Part shown: one piece after another, positions 56,830-64,000 of the stretch | How positions within the stretch are numbered: the first letter of the stretch is position 1 | Layout of the letters: each line of letters begins with the position of its first letter | Made by a program: the position numbers and the translations under genes | NCBI GenBank assembly: GCA_006937955.1 | Contig: SSNP01000052.1 | Location: 2,719,886 to 2,783,885 of the forward strand | Source: Pachypanchax playfairii | Taxonomy: Eukaryota; Chordata; Actinopteri; Cyprinodontiformes; Aplocheilidae | DNA length: 64,000 nt | Direction: 5' to 3' | The notes under the pieces: generated by a model | What the model saw: only the letters and a program-made list of their open reading frames with translations | What the model was told of the DNA's origin: nothing | Database searches by the model: none

Positions 56830-57330
56830 TTAAAGCAGAACTAAGTAAGTTTTTTCACCTCAATAAATGTTTTCTAGAGTCCCTGTGGGGGTAAACAAGG
56901 ACTTGGCGGGGTGATTCGTGGATCCCTCCCCTCCCTCCGGGGTCTGTGTCCTGAAAGCAGCACTTGCAACTTTCAGTGGATCGGACCCGACTAATCTCGC
57001 GAGAACAAACCTGCTTTACGGCACTCACACTCACGTACATAAATACAAGCATGAAGCCCTTGCCGTTGTTAGCAACGCCACCCTTAGGAGCGCAAAGATG
57101 ACAATAATACTCACCTGTCGAGACATTTTCTTGGTTTTGTTTTTCTTTCTTCTTGCAAAAGCGTTCTCTGCGCGTTGTTGTTGGGGGGGCGGCGGCGGGG
57201 TGGAGGGGGGGGGGGGNNNNNNNNNNGGGGGGGGGGGGTCTGCGGCGGCGGGGGAACGTTACGACAGTGAGCTTTCACAAGGGACCAGTAAGGGGAGAGC
57301 GAGAGCAAAACTTACTTAGTTCTGCTTTAA
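56830..57330 (-). mobile_element. TTAA-ended MITE, copy E2
   Basis: This is the inverted partner of 53700-54204, with near-identical sequence including the ATGTCTCGACAG/GTGAGT motif and the G/C-rich tract. That tract contains a 10-base assembly gap here. Confidence 0.8.
57217..57226. other. Assembly gap (10 N) in a poly-G tract
   Basis: Ten N bases sit within a run of G inside MITE copy E2. In copy E1 the corresponding C tract is interrupted by A bases, so the flanking homopolymer here may be an assembly artefact. Confidence 0.95.
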
Positions 57331-57399
57331 TAAGCAGTGTGCTAATTATAACCCCATATTTTATTCTTCCACTAAATTGGCTTTCAATTGCAATGTAAT

Positions 57400-57416
57400 T
57401 TAAAGCAGAACCTAGT
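57400..57416 (+). repeat. Solitary MITE end
   Basis: TTAAAGCAGAACCTAGT is a third, isolated terminus of the TTAA-ended MITE family, 70 bases from copy E2. Confidence 0.5.
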
Positions 57417-57419
57417 TGA

Positions 57420-58735
57420 TCAGAATCTTGTAAATTAATTGGCTCTACCAGTAGCAAAAATTACACGACCTCCGGCGTCTGTCTGACAGTCAGCCCACCC
57501 ATCAGCTCCTTCTACCATCACCTCAATTCTAAATCCTCCTCCAGGTTCGTCCAACAGCTCCTTTGACAACTGCAATTATTTTCAAGTCTTCGGCAAGTGA
57601 AATGTTTTTTCCCCGTGTCATATTTTAACTACCCTTTGCCCTGTAGCTACCTTTACAACCCTTTAAAAACTGAATGAGAATCAGTGGAGACCTGTATCAG
57701 AGACTCGCTGGCCTCAGGTGTTATCAGACTCTCTTCCTCACCTGTCAGTGCTGTTTTTTCTTTGTGGAGATAAAAGACATGTCTCTGGATAACAGTTAAA
57801 ACAAACACACAATTCCACTTTTAAATCACTAAATGGCTCTTTTTTCTTTTCTAAATTAGATGTAAAGAATGTAAATCATTAGAAATGAGTCAAACACAAT
57901 GTTCATCTCGCCACCAGATGTTCTGGATATCTGGGAATGTATTTTGACTTTAAAAAATCTCTGGCTGTTTTCAAGAATTGCATTAATTAATTTACATTCT
58001 CAGAGACCTTTTGGATGTTTTTGTGTTCATCTGTTTGGATGATATCTCTTAAAAAAAGAAGCAACACAAGATTCATGTTTGCCAGTTTCAGTCTTTGAAG
58101 TGCAAGTCAAATGCAAATTTATGAAGCATGAACGGCGGCTTAAACAGTGATGCGTCTAATTTATGGATTTTTATAGGCTAACAAATTCATGCTGCCAAAA
58201 CATTTAGCATCGTCACATCAGACCAATGAAGTAGTTCAAATTAAATCAAACGCACTAAATTATTTAAATCAGTCACAAACCATCACCATGGAAACACATG
58301 AAAAATTGCATGTGATGCCGTTTTCAGGTTAAAGGTGTTTCATTTGGCAGTTGGAGAAGGAAATAAAGCTGCTGTAGGTGACCTTAGAGCACCGGAGGAA
58401 GATGAAAATAGTGATCAAAGACTTTTCCTTACAGGCTAGTGTAGTTTTCTTTTTCTTTTAACCAGCTGTGTTACGACGCTGTTCAGAAAAAGCATTTACT
58501 GTAAGTATTTGTGTATGTTTCCGGTACGTGTTTAATTAAAAATAATGAATTCTGTGTAACATCTTAAGGTGTAAATATCTGATGTTCCAACGTGGACACC
58601 TGCAGATGTTTTATTTGGAATTATGGTTCAGTTGAATCACTCCAGACCAAATGAACCTCCTCAGGCTTCAAAATTCACCTCAGTCTTATGTTGTAAAGTT
58701 CAGCAGTTCACAGACATCCAGGGGAAAGTAGAATA
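57420..58735. other. Gene-free intergenic stretch
   Basis: No coding segment or named repeat was recognised. Confidence 0.4.
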
Positions 58736-58739
58736 TAAT

Positions 58740-59270
58740 CTTTGTTTTAAAGGTCCTGTATCATGCAAAATCAACTCTTTGAACCTTTTAACCATGTTGT
58801 GATGTTATTTCCTTATTAAACCCTCCAGAGTTGTTTTTGGCTACTGAATCCTGCGCTCTGAGCAGCTGCTCCACTCTCTCCACGAAAACCACTGACTGTA
58901 ACATAGTGATGTCACAATGTTCAACCAGGAAGTGCCCAACGTGTCCACACTGCCCCTGCAGTTTAAACACACACCCCCTTTTTCACAGGCGTGAGCTGTG
59001 AGAGTTTGAAGCAAGAAGCACCGTTTGTAGTATTTTACTTTCTAAAAATGTCTCAGTGAAAATGTTCATTTAGCTGTGAGAGTTACAGGAATTTATTCAT
59101 TATTTTATTCAGGCAGCTCGAAGGGCAGCATTTATTAGGGGCGGCCTGGAGGAGAGATGGGATTTTAGGTAAACCAAGTGTTTTATTTCCTGGTCTGAGA
59201 ATAACTCGAGAATATAAGTTATATTTTAGGACAAATGAAGACTATAAAAGACCAAAAGTTATTTGTTGTT
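58740..59270 (+). repeat. Dispersed repeat copy B2 (uninterrupted)
   Basis: This is the reverse-orientation partner of 23515-24705. The point matching the MITE insertion reads AGGACAAATGAAGACTATA here, with a single copy of the target site, so it is the empty-site version. Confidence 0.85.
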
Positions 59271-59489
59271 TTCTTAGCGTATTAGTGGCCTTTTATCTTG
59301 ATTTTTTCTGTCTTTGTTTTTCTTTTGTGTTCTTTAGTTTTTTTAACTTGTTTCCCCCCCTTTTTTTTCTTCTAACAATTTAGTTTCTAAGTTCCTCCTC
59401 TTTATCTTTTATTGTATTCTTTTAACATCATTATTTCTGTTCAGGACTTTCTCTTGTGTTTGTTCTTATCTTTGTTTTGATATACTACA

Positions 59490-59690
59490 GTTGGTAACAC
59501 TGTTGCCTTGCAGTGAGAAGGTTCTGGGTATATAACCAGCTGTCTGTATGGAGTTTGCATGTTCTTCCCGTGCATGTGTGGGTTTTCCCCACGGACTCTG
59601 GTTTCCTCCCACAGATATGGCAACTCTAAATTGTTTCTAGGTGGGAGTGGTTGTCTGTCTTGTCCAGTGTGTGTTCCTTGTCCACCATCC
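59490..59690 (+). repeat. Dispersed teleost repeat (GTTTGCATGTTCTTCCC-type)
   Basis: The segment carries, in order, GTAACACTGTTGCCTTGCAG, GAGTTTGCATGTTCTTCCCG, GTGGGTTTTCCCCACGGACT, TTTCCTCCCACAG and CAACTCTAAATTGTTTC. This is a very common fish interspersed repeat. Its core is the probable parent of minisatellite 1. Confidence 0.8.
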
Positions 59691-59699
59691 TGCTGATTG

Positions 59700-60490
59700 C
59701 CTTTAGCTCTTCATCTCCAGCTGTCCACACTCAGTAATCAGCTTTCCACTTTTACTCCTTAGTTTGGTACATTTTCTCTGTGCTTGTGAAACCACATGAA
59801 GCCTTTTCTATTCTATAATAAATAGTGGAATTACTGAGTCAGAGGACTAAAGGCTCCAGCTATACGCTGTCAGAGAGTCTAGTGGTCTTCCTGTTATATT
59901 TCTCTGAAGCGTACCTTTGAAATTGAGCTCCTGAGGTTATTTGTCTTTGGTCTGGGGGAGCGATTTTTGATCCCTTATGTCTTCATCCTGGAAGATCCTC
60001 ATCTCCGATTTCCACAGTCAGAGAAACACCCCAGACCAACAAGAGGTGGACCTTGAGGAGGGGATACAGTTGGAGGTCTGGCCTGAGAAGCATCTCCTCG
60101 GTCCCCCAGTGGCCTCCTGTGTTCCAACGGCTCCTCCGTTTGATCACTGTCCTGATTGCATCCTACAAAACAAAAAAGTAGTAAATCCAAACCGATTTTT
60201 GGAAATGATTTCTCTTCACTTTTTTGCTTTGCCTTCAGATAACATTGTATATCTCCCATCATTAAGTGTCTCTGCAGTTATTAAACATTTTTAATTATCT
60301 TGTGTGTCCCTGAACAAGGCTTCTCTGTTCAGGGGTTGCCCCAGGGGAAACTGACAAGGTAAGAGGGCGCTCAACTCATTTGTCAAATCCACACCTGGAA
60401 ATATTCAAGATCCTATCATTGGGAGAAAATGTGGCGGCTCCACACTTACTTAAAGAGAAATGCGTGTTGGCTCTCTTGTTTTATACAGAT
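59700..60490. other. Intergenic stretch with unrecognised open frame
   Basis: A 105-codon plus-strand frame (59977-60294) has no family I recognise and no splice context, so it is not called as a gene. Confidence 0.35.
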
Positions 60491-60493
60491 GAG

Positions 60494-61348
60494 TGTCATG
60501 GTTCGAACCAGGTGGGGTTGTTTGCGAGCTCCCAAAGTGACCCAAACTCCAGACACACACAGAGCGAGGAAACAGCGTTCAGGAATAACAGTGTTTATTA
60601 TGTACAGTGCTCCAAGGTAAATACAGGTAAACAGTAAATGTGCTCGACGAAACTCAGGACGGGCCTGGTGCGGGACAGGAACGGTCCTGGGGTTGTGAGA
60701 GAGAGAGAGGTTAGTGACAGTTGGAGAAACCAGCTGCGGCGTGCGGGGATCGTGCTCGCTTAACTCACGGTTTCGTGAATGACGTCCGGGTTTGAGGAGA
60801 GATCCGAGGATGCTGCCGCAGGGGTGGTGAGCCAAGCTGTCGTTGTTCGGTGTGTGAGATCCGGGTCCGGGTGCTGAGTGCGCAGACGTGACTGCGACAG
60901 GGGTGACAGCAGAACGGTGACCGGGAAGGTGTGGACCAGAGGAAGCCAGAGACAGACAGGGAGCCAGAGGGAGAGAGCTGGTCGCGTAGCACCGCAACGG
61001 AGCTCTAGTACGTTCCAGTGTTGAGCCAATCCTCACTATGAGCGGTTCGATATCCACGCTGGAGGTTACGCTGTCAGGAGAGGAGCTCCAGGACAGCAGG
61101 CTGAACATGAGGAGAAGAAGGCAGGTTAAATACTGCGAAAACACACTCTGGTAAATTGCTCACTTGCCACTCTGTACCACGCAATGTAGCGGAACAAACT
61201 GGCGTCTGTCTCTTGTTCCTCCTCTGCTTAAGTACCCAGCTCTCCTGAGCTGGGTAACGATCCACACCTGTCATCACTGATCGTCTGCTGCCACGCCCTG
61301 CAAAACAATTAGTGCCACTCACCACCACCAGCAGCAGAGATCCTCACA
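60494..61348 (-). repeat. 3' LTR of the gypsy element (about 855 bp)
   Basis: On the minus strand it begins TGTGAGGATCTCTGCTGC and ends GGTTCGAACCATGACA, giving TG...CA ends. A polyadenylation signal AATAAA lies near 60597, about 100 bases before the end. A perfect inverted repeat (ACCCAGCTC, spacer TCCT, GAGCTGGGT) is at 61237-61258. The boundaries are inferred from ends and PPT, since the 5' LTR is out of view. Confidence 0.75.
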
Positions 61349-61350
61349 GT

Positions 61351-61360
61351 ACCCCCCCCC
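61351..61360 (-). promoter_or_regulatory. Polypurine tract of the gypsy element
   Basis: A run of nine G and a T on the minus strand directly follows the pol stop codon and precedes the LTR start by two bases. This is the place expected for the plus-strand primer. Confidence 0.7.
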
Positions 61361-64000
61361 TTAATGGACGCCTCCTGGCGGCCGACCCAGCGACCCCACA
61401 CCTGAAAAAAGCACATGGTTAGTAGGGGCCCTACACTGAGACGGGGCGGAGGACGGGGGCGAGGAGGGCCTGGCACGGATGGAGGAGGTGGAGGAGGTGG
61501 CATTAACGGATGATGTGGAAGCGGCAGACTGTTCGAAATCAGTGATGAGGGAAGGGTCGAGTATGGCGGACCGGGGAACCCAAGACCGGTCCTCGAGGCC
61601 GTATCCCTCCCAGTCCACGAGATACTGACATCCACGACCCCGAGGACGGACTCCCACGATCCTACGCACTGTGAAGGCGGGGTGTCCATCTATGATGCGG
61701 GGCGGAGGGGGTGGCGTGTCAGGGTTGAGGGGACTGGTGTGCACCGGTTTAATCTGTGAGACGTGAAATACTGGGTGAATCCTGAAGTTGCGAGGTAGCT
61801 TCAGCCTGAGGGTAGTGGGGCTGATCACGGTTTCCACCTCGTAGGGGCCCAGGAACCTCGGGGCCAGCTTCCTGTTCGTGGCTTTGAACGGGAAGTCCTG
61901 GGCAGATAACCAGACTCTCTGACCTGCGACATACGTGGGGGCCGGGATCCTCTTCTTGTCTGCCCGTCTCTTATTTTGGGCGGCCGTCCTCTGCAGGGCA
62001 TTCTGAGTCGCCGTCCAGATCCGCCGGACCTTGCGGAGGTGGCCCTGTACAGAGGATATAAGGGGATCCGGGTGAGAGTCTGGCAGGAGAGAGGGTTGGA
62101 AACCGTGACATACCTCGAAGGGAGACAATCCGGTGGCAGTGGAAACGTGCGTATTATGCGCATACTCGACCCAAGGGAGATGCAGGGACCAGGAGGTGGG
62201 GTTAAGCGAGCACACACACCGCAGCTGGTTCTCAATCTCCTGGTTGAGCCTTTCACATTGTCCGTTTGTCTGTGGGTGATAACCAGAGGTGAGTTTTGAT
62301 TTGGATCCAATAGATGAGCAGAAATCCCTCCAGACCCGTGAAACGAATTGAGGTCCTCTGTCCGATAGGATCTCCATGGGGATGCCGTGGAGCCTGACCA
62401 CATGTTGCACCAAAAGATTCGCTGTTTCCTGTGCGGAGGGAAGCTTAGAGAGAGCAACCAAATGGCAAGACTTTGAGAATCTGTCTATTATAGAGAGAAT
62501 TACTGACTTGCCTTTTGATGGGGGCAGTCCGGTGACGAAATCCAGGGACAGATGGGACCAGGGTCTGGAGGGTATGGATAATGGTTGAAGGAGTCCTGAT
62601 GGTGGCTGATGCAAAGACTTGTTCCGGGTGCATGTGGAGCAGGCGGCAACATAGTCTTTAACGTCCTTGTGCAGCGACGGCCACCAGAAGTACCGCCGGA
62701 GCAGCTCTATCGTGCGGCTAACTCCGGGGTGACAGGACAGTCGCGATGTGTGACCCCAGCGTAGAACAAGCCCTCGGACGGCAGTAGGGACGTAGGTCCT
62801 GTTGGGCGGTCCACCCCCTGGGTCCGGTTCGCGCTGTAGTGCGGCACGAACCACCCGCTCGATCTCCCAGGTGACCGAGGCCACCACGCAGGAGGAGGGC
62901 AGGATGGAGGCAGGCTGAGCTGGAGGGTCATCATGCTGGAACACCCGGGATAGTGCGTCGGGTTTTACGTTCTTGGATCCAGGTCTGTAAGATATGTTGA
63001 GGTGAAAGCGGGAGAAAAACAATGACCAGCGGAATTGACGGGGGTTAAGTCTCTTGGCGGCCTGAATATACTCAAGATTCTTGTGATCAGTCCATATGAT
63101 TACTGGAAGCTCAGTGCCCTCCAGCCAGTGACGCCACTCCTCCAAGGCTAGCTTGATGGCGAGTAGCTCTCGGTCACCGATGTCGTAGTTCTGCTGGGTA
63201 GGGGTGAACCGCCTAGAAAAGAAAGCACATGGGTGTAATTTACCGTCCGTCTTGTCTCGCTGGGACAGGACTGCTCCCACCCCGACGTCGGAAGCGTCCA
63301 CTTCTACCACGAACTGGACGGAGGTGTCGGGGTGGGCAAGCACTGGTGCCTGAGTGAACCGTCGCTGCAGTTCTCTGAAGGCATCTGCCGCCGCCTGACT
63401 CCACTGAAACATAACTTTTGTAGAGGTTAGTGCAGTAAGGGGTGCGGCAATGGTGCTGAAACCTTTGATGAATCGTCTGTAGAAGTTGGCGAACCCCAGA
63501 AACCTCTGTAGTTCCTTCCTAGACTGCGGGACCGGCCATTCCTCCACCGCCTTGGTCTTGGCTGGGTCTGGCCGGACATGTCCACCTTCAAGGATGAAGC
63601 CTAGGAAGGACACAGAGGTTACATGAAATTCGCACTTTTCGGCTTTGATGAACAGGCGGTTCTCCAGCAACCGCTGGATAACCTGCCGTACGTGACTTTG
63701 ATGAGTCTTCATGTCAGGGGAGAAAATAAGTATGTCGTCCAAGTAAACAGACACGAACTTATTCAGGAAGTCTCTAAGCACGTCGTTGATGAGATTCTGA
63801 AACACTGCTGGAGCGTTGGTTAACCCAAAAGGCATCACCAAATACTCGTAGTGGCCTATAGGGGTCTTGAACGCGGTCTTCCATTCATCTCCCTCTCTGA
63901 TGCGCACCAGGTGATAGGCGTTGCGCAGGTCAAGCTTTGTGAAGATCCGTGCCTGGTGCGCGGGCTCGATGGCTGCAGACAAGAGAGGGAGAGAGTATTT
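61361..64000 (-). CDS. pol: Ty3/gypsy pol polyprotein, partial (RT-RNaseH-integrase-chromodomain)
   Basis: The frame is open from the window edge to the TAA at 61361-61363. Residue numbers count from 63982. RT has KLDLRNAYH near 16 and catalytic YLDDI at 80-84. RNase H runs about 225-348, with VDAS and TDHKNLEY. Integrase has a His/Cys zinc-binding region ending C448/C451 and a D481, D541, E577 triad with DD35E spacing. A GPY motif is at 712-714. The chromodomain spans about 769-818 (YLVDWEGYG), marking a chromovirus-type element. The product copies element RNA and integrates the cDNA; the chromodomain is thought to guide integration to chromatin. All visible catalytic residues are intact. 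Confidence 0.93.
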   Translation of the reverse strand, partial: KYSLPLLSAAIEPAHQARIFTKLDLRNAYHLVRIREGDEWKTAFKTPIGHYEYLVMPFGLTNAPAVFQNLINDVLRDFLNKFVSVYLDDILIFSPDMKTHQSHVRQVIQRLLENRLFIKAEKCEFHVTSVSFLGFILEGGHVRPDPAKTKAVEEWPVPQSRKELQRFLGFANFYRRFIKGFSTIAAPLTALTSTKVMFQWSQAAADAFRELQRRFTQAPVLAHPDTSVQFVVEVDASDVGVGAVLSQRDKTDGKLHPCAFFSRRFTPTQQNYDIGDRELLAIKLALEEWRHWLEGTELPVIIWTDHKNLEYIQAAKRLNPRQFRWSLFFSRFHLNISYRPGSKNVKPDALSRVFQHDDPPAQPASILPSSCVVASVTWEIERVVRAALQREPDPGGGPPNRTYVPTAVRGLVLRWGHTSRLSCHPGVSRTIELLRRYFWWPSLHKDVKDYVAACSTCTRNKSLHQPPSGLLQPLSIPSRPWSHLSLDFVTGLPPSKGKSVILSIIDRFSKSCHLVALSKLPSAQETANLLVQHVVRLHGIPMEILSDRGPQFVSRVWRDFCSSIGSKSKLTSGYHPQTNGQCERLNQEIENQLRCVCSLNPTSWSLHLPWVEYAHNTHVSTATGLSPFEVCHGFQPSLLPDSHPDPLISSVQGHLRKVRRIWTATQNALQRTAAQNKRRADKKRIPAPTYVAGQRVWLSAQDFPFKATNRKLAPRFLGPYEVETVISPTTLRLKLPRNFRIHPVFHVSQIKPVHTSPLNPDTPPPPPRIIDGHPAFTVRRIVGVRPRGRGCQYLVDWEGYGLEDRSWVPRSAILDPSLITDFEQSAASTSSVNATSSTSSIRARPSSPPSSAPSQCRAPTNHVLFSGVGSLGRPPGGVH

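Larger units (their letters stand above)
60494..64000 (-). mobile_element. Chromodomain Ty3/gypsy LTR retrotransposon, 3' part
   Basis: On the minus strand the order is reverse transcriptase, RNase H, integrase, chromodomain, polypurine tract, LTR. The 5' LTR, gag, protease and the start of RT lie beyond the right edge. The frame shows no stop or shift in the visible part, which suggests a recent insertion. Target duplication cannot be tested because only one end is present. Confidence 0.92.

Noticed and set aside
60446..61144. 232-codon minus-strand frame starting with a signal-peptide-like segment
   Set aside because: It lies within the gypsy LTR and runs past its end into flanking DNA. 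It overlaps the expected LTR control region and no family is recognised.
61625..62457. 210-codon and smaller frames overlapping the gypsy pol gene
   Set aside because: They are shadow frames of the intact pol coding sequence.

Overview
The window is nuclear DNA of a bony fish, most likely a teleost. The only host gene I recognise is split into five exons with vertebrate-type splice sites. The rest is dominated by repeat families common in ray-finned fish: a tRNA-like SINE, L2/CR1/jockey-type LINEs, Tc1 and hAT DNA transposons, a chromodomain Ty3/gypsy element, and several very large minisatellites. There are no bacterial or plasmid features.

Layout. 0-25 kb is repeat-rich DNA with no confirmed host gene. 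It holds a possible minus-strand promoter and exon (0.9-1.3 kb), a 21-bp minisatellite (1.8-2.6 kb), a 5'-truncated, frameshifted L2-type LINE on the minus strand (3.9-6.0 kb), a tRNA-like SINE (6.8-7.1 kb), a decayed Tc1 element (7.6-9.07 kb), a 40-bp x 8 minisatellite (11.7-12.06 kb), LINE fragments, and a 6.5-kb minisatellite lying inside the coding region of a LINE (16.0-22.6 kb). A hAT-like MITE with an 8-bp target duplication follows at 23.56-24.19 kb.

25.5-55.4 kb is a complete plus-strand gene, pou2af1 (OCA-B/BOB.1, the B-cell co-activator of Oct-1 and Oct-2). It has five coding exons with matching phases and a predicted product of 303 residues. Exon 2 carries the conserved POU-binding peptide. 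Intron 2 is 18.6 kb because it contains an 11.3-kb minisatellite of 11-bp units. Introns 1, 2 and 4 also carry LINE, Tc1, hAT, MITE and other repeat copies. An unexplained 353-bp open segment with a consensus acceptor and donor lies in intron 1.

55.4-64 kb is 3' flank with inverted second copies of repeats found in or before the gene, a 10-base assembly gap, and the 3' half of a chromodomain Ty3/gypsy retrotransposon on the minus strand (3' LTR, polypurine tract and an uninterrupted pol frame running off the right edge).

About 19 kb (roughly 30%) is tandem repeat. At least three of the minisatellites sit inside recognisable transposable-element sequence and a fourth abuts a probable LTR. Nearly all long open frames in those arrays exist because the units lack stop codons, so they are not genes. 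I see one host gene surrounded by mobile DNA and no multi-gene pathway or operon. The most useful leads are the unexplained exon-like segment, the tandem (NAGNAG) splice acceptor of exon 2, the direct and inverted repeats around pou2af1, and the minisatellites seeded in transposons.
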